From Streptomyces sp. CBMA123 (lineage in GTDB: Bacteria; Actinomycetota; Actinomycetes; Streptomycetales; Streptomycetaceae): a stretch of DNA of 64,000 nt. The notes under the pieces were generated by a model, which worked only from the letters and a program-made list of their open reading frames with translations, was not told the origin of the DNA and ran no database searches. The translations under genes and the position numbers were made by a program. The stretch's first letter is position 1. Each line of letters begins with the position of its first letter. Positions 42,103-50,194 of this stretch are shown here, piece by piece. The DNA lies in the NCBI RefSeq assembly GCF_014596465.1, contig NZ_MECK01000621.1:47713-111712 (forward strand), read 5' to 3'.

Positions 42103-42290
42103 GTCGGCGAGCTCGCCGTCCGTTGGTACGAGGCCGTCGGCGTCCAGGACGGGGAGGACGTCGTCGAAGCCTCCGTGGTGAAGCGCTGCGCCAACACCTT
42201 CACCAAACTCGACCTCGACCCCGCCGAAGGCGACCGCCGCGTCCTGGCCGTCCTCACCCGCCTCCGTGCCGCACGGCCGGACAGGGCGGG
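42103..42290 (+). pseudogene. Unidentified coding remnant
   Basis: In the frame with codons starting at 42103, the sequence GELAVRWYEAVGVQDGEDVV and SVVKRCANTFTKLDLDPAEG reads as natural protein with strong G/C third positions, then runs into low-complexity codons and the GNAT 3' end. There is no ribosome-binding site and no family is recognised. It may be the end of a deleted gene. The rest of 42005-42293 holds nothing identifiable. Confidence 0.3.
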
Positions 42291-42293
42291 AGG

Positions 42294-42857
42294 TCAGCGC
42301 TGCTCCCACTGCTCCTTCGTGATCTCGAACTGCACGCCGCCGAGGTCGGCGCCCTCGACCATCAGCATGTCGTCCGGGGTGGGGAGGGGATGGGAGAACG
42401 TCATGCCCACCTTCTCCATGACGTTGCGCGAACTGCGGTTCAGCGCCATCGTCGCGGCCCAGACCATGCGCAGGTCGAGCTCGCCGAACCCCTTGCGCAG
42501 CAGGGCCCGCGAGGCCTCGGTGGCGTAGCCCTTGCCCCAGGCCGCCTGCCGCAGCCGGTACCCGAGCTCGGCCTCGTCCTTCGGGCCGTCCTTCGCGGGT
42601 CGCAGACAGAACCAGCCGATGAACTCCCCGCCGTCCTTCTCGAACGCGGCGAACAACCCGAGCTCGCCGCCCCACCTCTCGTAGCCGGCGATGATGTTCG
42701 GCAGATGGCTCTCGCGGACGACCTCCGCAGGCGTCCCCTCCCCACCGGAGAGGAAGCGCATCACCGCCGGATCGCTGTCCAACTCGATCAACAGGTCCGC
42801 GTCGTCAGCAGTGAATCGGCGCAGCGTCAGGCGCTCGGTCTCCAGATAGATGGTCAT
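42294..42857 (-). CDS. GNAT acetyltransferase, RimJ/RimL type
   Basis: 187 residues from the ATG at 42857 (another ATG at 42869 adds four residues). Typical start TERLTLRRFTADDADLLIEL, substrate loop ELGLFAAFEKDGGEFIGWFC, the acetyl-CoA segment RLRQAAWGKGYATEASRALL (Q/R-x-x-G-x-A) and NRSSRNVMEKVGM with the Asn that marks RimJ/RimL-like acetyltransferases. These modify N-termini or small-molecule amines. Monocistronic, between a LysR gene and the Lrp-like regulator. Acceptor unknown. Confidence 0.92.
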   Translation of the reverse strand: MTIYLETERLTLRRFTADDADLLIELDSDPAVMRFLSGGEGTPAEVVRESHLPNIIAGYERWGGELGLFAAFEKDGGEFIGWFCLRPAKDGPKDEAELGYRLRQAAWGKGYATEASRALLRKGFGELDLRMVWAATMALNRSSRNVMEKVGMTFSHPLPTPDDMLMVEGADLGGVQFEITKEQWEQR

Positions 42858-43023
42858 GCAGCGGATCATTCACGAACCACCTGAGACCCTCAACGCATTT
42901 ACGGGGGCCGTCAGGAGACACCACGGGCATCCTCGAACAGATGCGGGTCTGACGACCCATCGGGGCGGCCCACCTCCCTCCCGGGAGGCGGACACCCCGG
43001 CGCACCCCGGCGCACCCCGGCCG

Positions 43024-43989
43024 CTACACCCGGTTCGCGGCCTGCTTGACGGTCCGGATCACCGGCGCGGTCTCGACGTGGGTGACGGCCGGCAGGGCCG
43101 CGACCCGGGTGGTGAGGTACCGGTACAGCGCCCGATGGTCGGCGCAGACCACGCTGGCGTACAGGTTGGTCGGCCCGGTGGTGGCGCAGGCGAAGGCCAC
43201 CTCGGGGTGCCCGGCCAGGGTTTCGCCGGCCTCCTCCAGGTGCGGGGGAGCGACCGAGAGCCACAGCAGGGTCCGGGTGCCGATGCCGAGCAGGCGCGGG
43301 TCGCAGTCGAGGTCCAGGTAGAGCACCCCGCGTTCGCGCAGCTCCGTCATCCGGCGCCGGACCGTCGTGGGTGACCAGCCGGTCACCGCGGCCAGCTGTT
43401 CGAACCCGGCGCGGCCGTCGGCGGCCAGGGCGGCGAGCAGCCGGCGGTCTCCGTCGTCGAGCCGTACCGGGCCGGGCCGGTGCGGCAGCGGGGGCGGGCG
43501 CAGCGCCTCGACGGCCGTGGCGTCCAGCGGGCCGAGTTTGGCGATCAGGCTGTCCGGGCCGCCGTAGAAGGAGTGCAGGACGGAGTGGGCGCTGACACCC
43601 TCGACGCGCGGGGTGCGGGGGAGCCGGGCCAGCAGCAGGGCCTCGCTGTCGGCGTCGGTCTCGGTGCGGACGGAGCAGGTGATCTCGGTGCCGCCGGAGG
43701 TGAGGCTCACCCAGGACGTGTCGGGGCGCCGGGCGAGCGCCTCGGCGACCGCGACCGACGCGTTGGGCGCGCAGCGCACGCGCAGCAGCCAGAGCACCGC
43801 GCCGAGCGCGGTCGGGTCGACGCCGCCGAGCACCCGCAGCGCGCCGGTGGAGCGCAGCGCGGCGTAGCGGCGGGCGACGGTGCGGTCCGACACCCCGAGG
43901 GCGGCGGCGATCGTGCTGAACGGGGCCCGGCCGTCGATCTGCAGGGCGTGGACGAGGCGGCGGTCCAGCTCGTCGTAGTCGGATTCCAC
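43024..43989 (-). CDS. Two-domain Lrp/AsnC-family regulator
   Basis: 321 residues, GTG start at 43989. Two complete Lrp/AsnC modules in tandem: helix-turn-helix 1 (LVHALQIDGRAPFSTIAAAL, residues 12-31) and RAM-like domain 1, then helix-turn-helix 2 (LAALAADGRAGFEQLAAVTG...TTVRRRMTELRERGVLYLDL) and RAM-like domain 2 (VAPPHLEEAGETLAGHPEVA). Normal Lrp proteins are about 150 residues, so this is a fused double form, seen in actinobacteria. It is divergent from the FAD hydroxylase at 44212 and lies by a repeat/dyad cluster, so it probably controls that enzyme. Confidence 0.9.
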   Translation of the reverse strand: MESDYDELDRRLVHALQIDGRAPFSTIAAALGVSDRTVARRYAALRSTGALRVLGGVDPTALGAVLWLLRVRCAPNASVAVAEALARRPDTSWVSLTSGGTEITCSVRTETDADSEALLLARLPRTPRVEGVSAHSVLHSFYGGPDSLIAKLGPLDATAVEALRPPPLPHRPGPVRLDDGDRRLLAALAADGRAGFEQLAAVTGWSPTTVRRRMTELRERGVLYLDLDCDPRLLGIGTRTLLWLSVAPPHLEEAGETLAGHPEVAFACATTGPTNLYASVVCADHRALYRYLTTRVAALPAVTHVETAPVIRTVKQAANRV

Positions 43990-44089
43990 CGTGCCGAGGG
44001 TAGTCGGCGTCGGATACCGGCACCATCGGGCCCCTCACTGGCCCAAGGCCCCCCGGCGGACGGAGCGTTGGTCCCGTCGCCAGGACGAC

Positions 44090-44163
44090 CGGCCGGGACG
44101 GCCGGCCGACACCGCGGCCGGGAACCACCGGCCGGGACCACGGCCGGGAACGACCGGCCGGCT
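44090..44163. repeat. Direct repeats CGGCCGGGA upstream of the FAD hydroxylase
   Basis: Four perfect copies at 44090-44098, 44115-44123, 44129-44137 and 44141-44149, and a fifth variant (CGGCCGGCT) at 44155-44163. Spacings are 25, 14, 12 and 14 bases. They lie in the region between the divergent two-domain Lrp-type regulator (start 43989) and the hydroxylase (start 44212), where Lrp-type proteins could bind several sites. Confidence 0.6.
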
Positions 44164-44170
44164 GGGCGAC

Positions 44171-44192
44171 CGATCGGCGGAGCAGCCGATCG
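44171..44192. promoter_or_regulatory. 8-bp inverted repeat just upstream of the FAD hydroxylase
   Basis: CGATCGGC (44171-44178) pairs perfectly with GCCGATCG (44185-44192) across GGAGCA. It ends 19 bases before the ATG at 44212, covering the likely leader next to the AGGGAGG ribosome-binding site. It could be an operator or an mRNA hairpin. Confidence 0.5.
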
Positions 44193-44211
44193 ACGGAACC
44201 AGGGAGGAACC

Positions 44212-45687
44212 ATGGACACCGACGTACTCGTGGTCGGCGCGGGCCCCACCGGGATGACGGCGGCCGGTGAACTGCTGCTGGCAGGGGCCAGGACCGTACT
44301 GGCCGACCGGCTGCCGGAGCGCAGCACCCTGTCCAGGGCGGGCGGCGTGCAGACCCGCACGCTGGAGGCGCTCGACCAGCGCGGGCTGCTGGCACCGCTG
44401 CTGGCCGGCGGGGACCACCCGGTCGGCGACGGCCACTTCGCGGGCATCCCGCTGGCGCCCGTCCAGGCCCCCGAGGCCGAAGCGGCCCGGACGGCCTTCC
44501 GCCCCCGGCAGCCCTGGCGCTCCGTCCCCCAGGTCGAACTGGAGGCCTTCTTCGAGCGCCACCTCGCCGATCAGGGCCTCCACGTCCGGCGCGACCACGA
44601 ACTGGTTGGCCTCAGCCAGGACGAGGACGCCGTCACCGCGACCTTCGCCGACGGCCGTGCCGTCCGCGCCCGCTACCTCGTCGCCGCCGACGGCGGCCAC
44701 AGCACGGTGCGGTCCCTGCTGAAGGCCGAATTCCCGGGCCGGGCAGGCACCTTGACCACCATCGCCGCCGATGTGCGGCTGAGCGGCGCCGACGGCCTGC
44801 CGACGCACCACCGCGCTGCCGACGGCGCCTGGGCGGGACTGTTCCCGCTCGGCACCGACGGCCGGGGCCGGCCGCTGCGCCGGCTCGCCATGGGCGGGCC
44901 GGGCCGGTCGCTGCCCAGGGACGTCCCGATCACCGAGGAGGAGATCCGCGACGGGCTGCGCGCCGTGTTCGGCGAGCGGGTGCAACTGCTCGAACTCTGC
45001 CACGCCCGCCGGATCACCAACGCGGCCCGGCAGGCCGCCCAGTACCGGCACGGGCGGGTGTTCCTGGCCGGCGACGCCGCCCACGTCCACCTCCCGCTCG
45101 GCGCCCAGGGCATGAACGGCGGCATACAGGACGCCTTCAACCTGGGCTGGAAGCTCGGCGCCGCCGTACGGGGCTGGGCGCCGGACGGCCTGCTCGACAG
45201 CTACCACGCCGAACGCCACCTGGCCGGGGCGCTGGCGCTGCGCAACGTCCAGGCGCAGAGCCTGCTGATGGACTGGGTGGGCACCCGCGACCCGGACGTG
45301 CTGGCCACCCGGGACGTCTTCGTCGAGCTGAGCGAACTGCCGGACGTGCGGCGCCACTTGGCCGCCCTGATGTCCGGAACGGCCATCCGCTACCCGATGC
45401 CGGACGGTGGCGACCACCCGCTCCTGGGGCGGCCCGTGCCGGACGTCGACCTCGGCCCGGCCCGGGTGTACGAACTCCTGCGGTCCGGGCGCGGCGTGCT
45501 GCTCGACCCCGAGGGCACCCTCGCCGAGGCCGCCGCGCCCTGGTCGGACCGGGTGGACCGGGCCGGCCGGGGTGCGCCCGTCGAGCCGATGCTGATCCGT
45601 CCGGACGGCCATGTCTGCTGGGTGGGCACCCCGGCGACCCTGCGGCCGTCCCTGGCCCGCTGGTTCGGCGCGCCCTCGGCCGGCTGA
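44212..45687 (+). CDS. FAD-dependent aromatic hydroxylase
   Basis: 491 residues from the ATG at 44212 with AGGGAGG upstream. FAD-binding GxGxxG (VLVVGAGPTGMTAAGELLLA), the second motif DGRAVRARYLVAADGGHSTV-R, and FAD-ribityl GD motif HGRVFLAGDAAHVHLPLGAQ-GMNGGIQDAFNLGWKL, the polyketide/phenol hydroxylase signature (PgaE/TcmG/RdmE class). The C-terminal part resembles the thioredoxin-like domain lacking Cys. It inserts O2-derived oxygen into aromatic rings using NAD(P)H. Alone here, divergent from a two-domain Lrp regulator, so it may act in catabolism or detoxification. Substrate unknown. Confidence 0.93.
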   Translation: MDTDVLVVGAGPTGMTAAGELLLAGARTVLADRLPERSTLSRAGGVQTRTLEALDQRGLLAPLLAGGDHPVGDGHFAGIPLAPVQAPEAEAARTAFRPRQPWRSVPQVELEAFFERHLADQGLHVRRDHELVGLSQDEDAVTATFADGRAVRARYLVAADGGHSTVRSLLKAEFPGRAGTLTTIAADVRLSGADGLPTHHRAADGAWAGLFPLGTDGRGRPLRRLAMGGPGRSLPRDVPITEEEIRDGLRAVFGERVQLLELCHARRITNAARQAAQYRHGRVFLAGDAAHVHLPLGAQGMNGGIQDAFNLGWKLGAAVRGWAPDGLLDSYHAERHLAGALALRNVQAQSLLMDWVGTRDPDVLATRDVFVELSELPDVRRHLAALMSGTAIRYPMPDGGDHPLLGRPVPDVDLGPARVYELLRSGRGVLLDPEGTLAEAAAPWSDRVDRAGRGAPVEPMLIRPDGHVCWVGTPATLRPSLARWFGAPSAG

Positions 45688-45691
45688 GCGT

Positions 45692-45708
45692 GACCGGGCC
45701 CGCCGGTC
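45692..45708. terminator. Short hairpin between converging genes
   Basis: GACCGG (45692-45697) pairs with CCGGTC (45703-45708) across GCCCG, in the 30-bp gap between the FAD hydroxylase stop and the LysR stop. A weak shared terminator at best. Confidence 0.35.
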
Positions 45709-45717
45709 GCCTGGTGT

Positions 45718-46617
45718 TCAGGTGGCCGGCGGGTAGCCGCGGGCGCGGACGAGGTCGTGAACGAGGGCGGTGAAGGCGCGGGTGGCGGCGCTGCGGTAGG
45801 CGTCGGCGCGGTGCAGGAGGGTGACGGTGCGGGTGGGCAGGGGCGGGTCGAGCGGGATCCGGGCGAGCCGGGGGTGGTCGTGGGTGACGGCGTCCGGCAG
45901 CACGGTGGCGAGCGGGGTGCGCTGGACGACCTCGGTGAGGGCCTGGATGGAATTGGCCTCGACGGCGATGCGCGGGCTGACGCGGTGGCGGGCGAAGTAG
46001 TCGTCGATGTGCCCGCGGGTGGCGAAGTCGCCGCTGAGCAGGGCGAGTCGGTGCTCGGCGAGGTCCCGCACGGGCAGCGGGCCAGCAGGCAGCCGGCCGA
46101 CGCCGGTGACCAGGGTGAGGGTCTCGGTGAACAGGTCGGTGGCGGTGACGCCGGGCGGGTGGGGGCCCCGGAAGGCGATGCCGAGGTCGAACTCGTCGGT
46201 CAGCAGGCCGGTTTCGATGCCGTCCTGGCTGGTCTCCCGCACGGTGAGGGTGATGCCGGGGTGCCGCTCGTGGAGTCCGGCGGCGAGCGGGCCGACGAGG
46301 TAGGCCGTGAAGGTGGGGGTGATGCCCAGGCGCAGTTGCCCGCGGGAGAGGTCCTGGACGTCGTGGACGGCGCGTTCGGCGGCGGCGAGGTCCCGCAGCG
46401 CGCGGCGGGCGTGGTGGGCGTAGGCCTGGCCGGCGTCGGTGAGGCGCACGGTGCGTCCGGTGCGGTCCAGCAGCTGGGTGCCCAGGGTCCGTTCGAGCTG
46501 CTTGATCTGCTGGGAGAGCGTGGGCTGGGAGATGTGCAGTTCCTCGGCGGCGCGGGTGAAGTTGCCGTGGTCGGCCACGGCGAGCAGGTAGCGCAGGTGG
46601 CGCAGTTCCAGAGCCAT
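45718..46617 (-). CDS. cynR: LysR-family regulator of the cyanate genes
   Basis: 299 residues from the ATG at 46617; the longer upstream frame runs into the cynT promoter and is not coding. N-terminal helix-turn-helix: MALELRHLRYLLAVADHGNF-TRAAEELHISQPTLSQQIKQ, highly like CynR/CysB-type LysR proteins. The effector domain follows (RLGITPTFTAYLVGPLAAGL). It is divergent from the carbonic anhydrase gene, with a 15-bp dyad between. In E. coli CynR responds to cyanate and activates cynTSX; the same role is inferred. The symbol rests on sequence plus position. Confidence 0.88.
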   Translation of the reverse strand: MALELRHLRYLLAVADHGNFTRAAEELHISQPTLSQQIKQLERTLGTQLLDRTGRTVRLTDAGQAYAHHARRALRDLAAAERAVHDVQDLSRGQLRLGITPTFTAYLVGPLAAGLHERHPGITLTVRETSQDGIETGLLTDEFDLGIAFRGPHPPGVTATDLFTETLTLVTGVGRLPAGPLPVRDLAEHRLALLSGDFATRGHIDDYFARHRVSPRIAVEANSIQALTEVVQRTPLATVLPDAVTHDHPRLARIPLDPPLPTRTVTLLHRADAYRSAATRAFTALVHDLVRARGYPPAT

Positions 46618-46637
46618 GGTCGAACTATAGACCTCAT

Positions 46638-46652
46638 CGATGGAAACCATCG
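46638..46652. promoter_or_regulatory. CynR operator candidate
   Basis: CGATGG-AAA-CCATCG is a perfect 6-3-6 dyad (46638-46652) in the divergent cynR/cynT region, 21 bp from the cynR start and 90 bp from cynT. A TATACG hexamer lies downstream at 46671-46676 and is a plausible -10 for cynT. Confidence 0.6.
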
Positions 46653-46741
46653 GTAGCAGCTCTTGGACTCTATACGCCCAGGTCATGCACAGTGGATCTC
46701 GCCAGGCCCCCCGGCCCGGCGCCACGAAAGGGAGTGATTCC

Positions 46742-47332
46742 ATGCGTGACTTCGCCGACGGCATCGCGCACTTCCAGCGGGACGTCTTCCCCGGCAAGGA
46801 GGAGCTCTTCGCCCGCCTGGCCGGCCACCACAGCCCGCACACCCTGCTCATCGGCTGCTCCGACGCCCGCGTCGTGCCGGAGCTGATCACCGGGTCCGAG
46901 CCGGGCGAGCTGTTCGTCATCCGCACCGCCGGCAACCTGGTGCCCGCCTACACCCCCGGGGCCGACGGGGTCACCGCGAGCATCGAGTACGCCGTCGCCG
47001 CCCTGGGCGTCCGGGACATCGTCGTCTGCGGGCACTCCGCGTGCGGGGCGATGACCGCCCTCGCCCACGGCCACGACCTCAGCGGCGTCCCGGCCGTCGC
47101 CGACTGGCTGCGGCTCGCCGACGCCTCGGTGGCCCGGACCGCCACCGCCGGGGACGTCCCGGCCCTGGTGCGGCACAACGTGCTCGCCCAGCTGGCGAAC
47201 CTGGCCACCCATCCGTCCGTCGCCCGGGCCCTGGCCGAGCGGACGGTCACCCTGCGCGGCTGGGTCTTCGACATCGCCACCGGGCGCGTCGAAGACCTCA
47301 CCGCCGCCGACCGGACCGCACTCGCGGCCTGA
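46742..47332 (+). CDS. cynT: Beta-carbonic anhydrase
   Basis: 196 residues from the ATG at 46742 with GGGAG upstream. Zinc ligands Cys39, His98 and Cys101, with the Asp41-Arg43 dyad: HTLLIGCSDARVVPELI and IVVCGHSACGAM. The same positions are used in E. coli CynT. It hydrates CO2 to bicarbonate, replenishing the bicarbonate that cyanase consumes. Order cynT-cynS with a divergent cynR matches the E. coli cyn arrangement. There is a 98-bp gap to cynS. Confidence 0.95.
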   Translation: MRDFADGIAHFQRDVFPGKEELFARLAGHHSPHTLLIGCSDARVVPELITGSEPGELFVIRTAGNLVPAYTPGADGVTASIEYAVAALGVRDIVVCGHSACGAMTALAHGHDLSGVPAVADWLRLADASVARTATAGDVPALVRHNVLAQLANLATHPSVARALAERTVTLRGWVFDIATGRVEDLTAADRTALAA

Positions 47333-47430
47333 TCGCCCAGTCCCCGGGCCGCCCCGTCCGCGCGACCCGGACCCCTCGACCCGCGCGCTCCGCGCCACCG
47401 CGAAGCGCCGTCCACCCGAAGGAGCCCCCC

Positions 47431-47901
47431 ATGGTGCACGCCCAGTTCGACCCCACCGCCCGCCAGGCGCTCGCCGTCGCCGCCGTCGACGCCAAGACCC
47501 GCAAGGACCTCACCTGGCAGCAGATCGCCGACGTGTCCGGCCTGTCGGTGGCCTTCACCACCGCCGCTGTCCTCGGCCAGCACGCCCTGCCGAAGACCGC
47601 CGCCGAGGCCGTCGCCGAGCTGCTCGGCCTGGACGAGGACGCGGCGCTGCTGCTGCAGACCATCCCCACCCGCGGCTCGATCCCCGGCGGCATCCCCACC
47701 GACCCGACCATCTACCGCTTCTACGAGATGCTCCAGGTCTACGGGACCACCCTCAAGGCCCTCGTCCACGAGGAGTTCGGCGACGGCATCATCTCCGCGA
47801 TCAACTTCAAGCTCGACGTGAAGAAGGTCGCCGACCCCGAGGGCGGCGAGCGCGCCGTCATCACCCTGGACGGCAAGTACCTGCCGACCAAGCCCTTCTG
47901 A
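47431..47901 (+). CDS. cynS: Cyanate hydratase (cyanase)
   Basis: 156 residues, the length of the E. coli enzyme, from the ATG at 47431 with GAAGGAG. Active-site residues Arg96, Glu99 and Ser122 fall at exactly the E. coli numbering (DPTIYRFYEMLQVYG and GDGIISAINFKLDV). The N-terminus is a helix-turn-helix-like dimerisation fold; the family forms decamers. It converts cyanate plus bicarbonate to ammonia and CO2 (via carbamate). Downstream, a perfect hairpin separates it from a deaminase gene. Confidence 0.97.
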   Translation: MVHAQFDPTARQALAVAAVDAKTRKDLTWQQIADVSGLSVAFTTAAVLGQHALPKTAAEAVAELLGLDEDAALLLQTIPTRGSIPGGIPTDPTIYRFYEMLQVYGTTLKALVHEEFGDGIISAINFKLDVKKVADPEGGERAVITLDGKYLPTKPF

Positions 47902-47925
47902 CCCGCCCCTGCTGACCCGACTCCC

Positions 47926-47953
47926 GGTGGGGCGGGCCGCCGCCCGCCCCACC
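47926..47953 (+). terminator. Perfect 12-bp hairpin after cynS
   Basis: GGTGGGGCGGGC (47926-47937) pairs with GCCCGCCCCACC (47942-47953) across CGCC, 25 bases past the cynS stop and 75 bases before the deaminase start. Terminator or attenuator between the two genes. Confidence 0.7.
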
Positions 47954-48027
47954 TCCCCCTCCACACCCCCGCCCGTCCCCGCACTCGCACCCGTACCGCA
48001 CCTGCATCCGACCCGGAAGAGGCCACC

Positions 48028-48546
48028 GTGGACTTCGCCCAGCGCACCATCGACATCGCCCGCCAGAACGTCGCCGAGGGCGGCCGCCCGTTCGCGACCG
48101 TCATCGTCAAGGACGGCCGGATCCTCGCCGAGAGCGCCAACAAGGTCGCCCAGACCAACGACCCCACCGCGCACGCGGAGATCCTCGCCATCCGCGAGGC
48201 CTGCACCAAGCTCGGCACCGAGCACCTGACCGGCACCACCATCTACGTGCTGGCCCACCCCTGCCCGATGTGCCTGGGCTCGCTCTACTACTGCTCGCCG
48301 GACGAGGTGGTCTTCCTCACCACCCGCGACGCCTACGAGCTGCACTACGTCGACGACCGCAAGTACTTCGAACTCGCCACCTTCTACGACGAGTTCGCCA
48401 AGAACTGGGACGAGCGCCGGCTGCCGATGCGCTACGCCCCGAGCGAGGGCGCGGTCGACGTCTACCGCCTCTGGCAGCAGCGCAACGGCGGCGAACGCCG
48501 CGTCGCGGGCGTCCCGACCGGCCCGAGCGCCCCGAGCGCGGGCTGA
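48028..48546 (+). CDS. Nucleoside/guanine deaminase-like cytidine-deaminase-fold protein
   Basis: 172 residues, GTG start at 48028 with AGAGG upstream. Zinc-binding and catalytic signatures: NDPTAHAEILAIREAC (H-A-E) and AHPCPMCLGSLYYCSPDEVV (P-C-x-x-C). It most resembles guanine deaminases of the GuaD/tRNA-adenosine-deaminase class, with a long C-terminal helix (YFELATFYDEFAKNWDERR). Likely deaminates a purine base or related heterocycle, releasing ammonia. It follows cynS and precedes a Nudix gene by 7 bp, so it may belong to the same nitrogen-detoxification unit. Confidence 0.9.
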   Translation: MDFAQRTIDIARQNVAEGGRPFATVIVKDGRILAESANKVAQTNDPTAHAEILAIREACTKLGTEHLTGTTIYVLAHPCPMCLGSLYYCSPDEVVFLTTRDAYELHYVDDRKYFELATFYDEFAKNWDERRLPMRYAPSEGAVDVYRLWQQRNGGERRVAGVPTGPSAPSAG

Positions 48547-48553
48547 GGCCCCG

Positions 48554-48961
48554 ATGCCCCACGTGATCGAGAAGGTGGCCTGGATCCGGCTCGACGAGGG
48601 CCGGCTCCTCACCACCCGCACCCACGGCCGCGAGCTGTACTACCTGCCCGGCGGCAAGCCCGAGCCCGGTGAGACCCACCCCCAGGCGCTCGTCCGCGAG
48701 ATCCGGGAGGAACTCGGCATCACGCTGGACCAGGCCACCGTCCGGCCGCTGCTGACCATCGAGGCCCCGGCCGACCACAAGGCCCCCGGCACCCTGGTCC
48801 GCACCACCTGCTACACCGCCGACCACGCCGGCACCCCCACCCCGTGCGGCGAGATCGCCGAGCTCGCCCACCTCACCCACGGCGACCACCCCCGCGCCAG
48901 CGCCACCACCCGCACCGCGCTCGACCACCTCGCCGCCCGCGGCCACCTCCTGCGCTGGTAG
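48554..48961 (+). CDS. Nudix hydrolase
   Basis: 135 residues, ATG at 48554, 7 bp after the deaminase stop. A complete Nudix box at residues 34-56 (G-x5-E-x7-RE-U-x-EE-x-GU): GKPEPGETHPQALVREIREE, then LGI. It hydrolyses a nucleoside diphosphate linked to a moiety, possibly damaged nucleotides. Co-transcription with a purine-like deaminase suggests nucleotide clean-up (inference). A GC palindrome follows. Confidence 0.92.
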   Translation: MPHVIEKVAWIRLDEGRLLTTRTHGRELYYLPGGKPEPGETHPQALVREIREELGITLDQATVRPLLTIEAPADHKAPGTLVRTTCYTADHAGTPTPCGEIAELAHLTHGDHPRASATTRTALDHLAARGHLLRW

Positions 48962-48965
48962 ACCG

Positions 48966-48983
48966 CGCCCCGCCGGCGGGGCG
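48966..48983 (+). terminator. 18-bp palindrome after the Nudix gene
   Basis: CGCCCCGCC-GGCGGGGCG is a perfect inverted repeat starting 5 bases past the Nudix stop. It has no loop as written but can open to a smaller hairpin loop; likely terminator of the cyn-deaminase-Nudix unit. Confidence 0.5.
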
Positions 48984-49194
48984 TCAGCAAGGGGGACGTG
49001 GCTGCGAGGGACGTGCTGGACGGCCTCGGTGCGGGCCGCCGAGCGCACCCGAGCCGCCGAGCGCCCGCACCTCACCCGGCCCGGCCTCTCGCACCGGTTC
49101 CGGCTCAGGGCGGTCCGGGGGCGCCGGACGTCCGCGCGGACGGGAATGGCAGGCTGGGCCGGGAGTGGGCGTGCCAGGGCGAGGGGGAGCAGCG

Positions 49195-50181
49195 GTGACG
49201 GGTGGATCGGCAGTCCGGCGGGTGCCGCCGTTGGATCCGCAGGTGCGGGCGGCGGTGGAGGCCGCCGGTGGGCGGGCGCGGGAGGCGCTCACCCCCGAGG
49301 GCCTGGCGGCCTGGCAGGAACGGGACGCGGCCGTCCGGCCCCGGCCGACGCTGGAGCGGCTGCGCGACGGCGGCCGGTTCGAGGTGGCGGAGCTGCGGGT
49401 ACCGGGGGCCGACGGCGAGGTCACCCTGGTCAGTGCCCGGCCCGCCGGCGTCCGCGAGGCGCTGCCGGTGCTCTACTACCTGCACGGCGGTGGAATGGTG
49501 ACGGGCAACGCGTGGTCCGTCCTGCCGCGGCTGCTGCGCTCCTGGGCACTGCCGCTGGGGCTGGCGGTGGTGTCCGTCGAGTACCGGTTGGCGCCGGGGA
49601 CCCGCTTCCCGGGGGCCGTGGAGGACGCCTACGCCGGGCTCGGCTGGGTGGCCGGGCACGCGGACGCGCTGGGCGTGGACGCCCGGCGCCTGGTCATCGG
49701 CGGCAAGAGCGCCGGCGGCGGGCTCACCGCGGCCCTGGCCCTGCTGTCCCGGGATCGTGGCGGTCCGGCGCCGATCGGCCAGCTGCTGATGAGCCCGATG
49801 CTCGACGACCGGGGCGACACCTTCTCCAGCCACCAGATGGCCGGCCACGACACCTGGGACCGCGCCTCCAACGCCACCGCCTGGCAGGCCGTGCTCGGCG
49901 ACCGCTACGGCGCCGCCGACCTCCCGCCGTACGCGGCCCCGGCCCGCGCCACCGATCTGTCCGGGCTGCCCGCCGCGTACGTCGACGTGGGCTCCGCCGA
50001 GACCTTCCGGGACGAGGGCGTCGCCTACGCCGACGCGATCTGGCGGGCTGGCGGCGAGGCCGAACTGCACGTGTGGCCCGGCGCCTGCCACGGGTTCGAC
50101 ACCCTCGCCCCGGACGCGGCCCTCGCCCGGGACGCCCAGGAGGCCCGCACCCGCTGGCTGCGGCGCGTCCTCCAGAGGTGA
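49195..50181 (+). CDS. Alpha/beta hydrolase, HSL family
   Basis: 328 residues from the GTG at 49195, with GAGGGGGAG six bases upstream; the longer in-frame start lies in non-coding DNA. Oxyanion HGGG at 97-100 (LYYLHGGGMVTG), nucleophile Ser172 in GGKSAGGGL (G-x-S-x-G), His about 296 in GACHGFD, with an upstream Asp/Glu in VDVGSAETFRDEG. Family IV esterase/lipase. It converges on 6-phosphogluconate dehydrogenase with a 13-bp gap. Substrate unknown. Confidence 0.9.
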   Translation: MTGGSAVRRVPPLDPQVRAAVEAAGGRAREALTPEGLAAWQERDAAVRPRPTLERLRDGGRFEVAELRVPGADGEVTLVSARPAGVREALPVLYYLHGGGMVTGNAWSVLPRLLRSWALPLGLAVVSVEYRLAPGTRFPGAVEDAYAGLGWVAGHADALGVDARRLVIGGKSAGGGLTAALALLSRDRGGPAPIGQLLMSPMLDDRGDTFSSHQMAGHDTWDRASNATAWQAVLGDRYGAADLPPYAAPARATDLSGLPAAYVDVGSAETFRDEGVAYADAIWRAGGEAELHVWPGACHGFDTLAPDAALARDAQEARTRWLRRVLQR

Positions 50182-50194
50182 AACCGCGGGCCGG

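Noticed and set aside
44090..44192. CRISPR array
   Set aside because: Repeats are 9 bp with short irregular gaps and no leader or cas genes.
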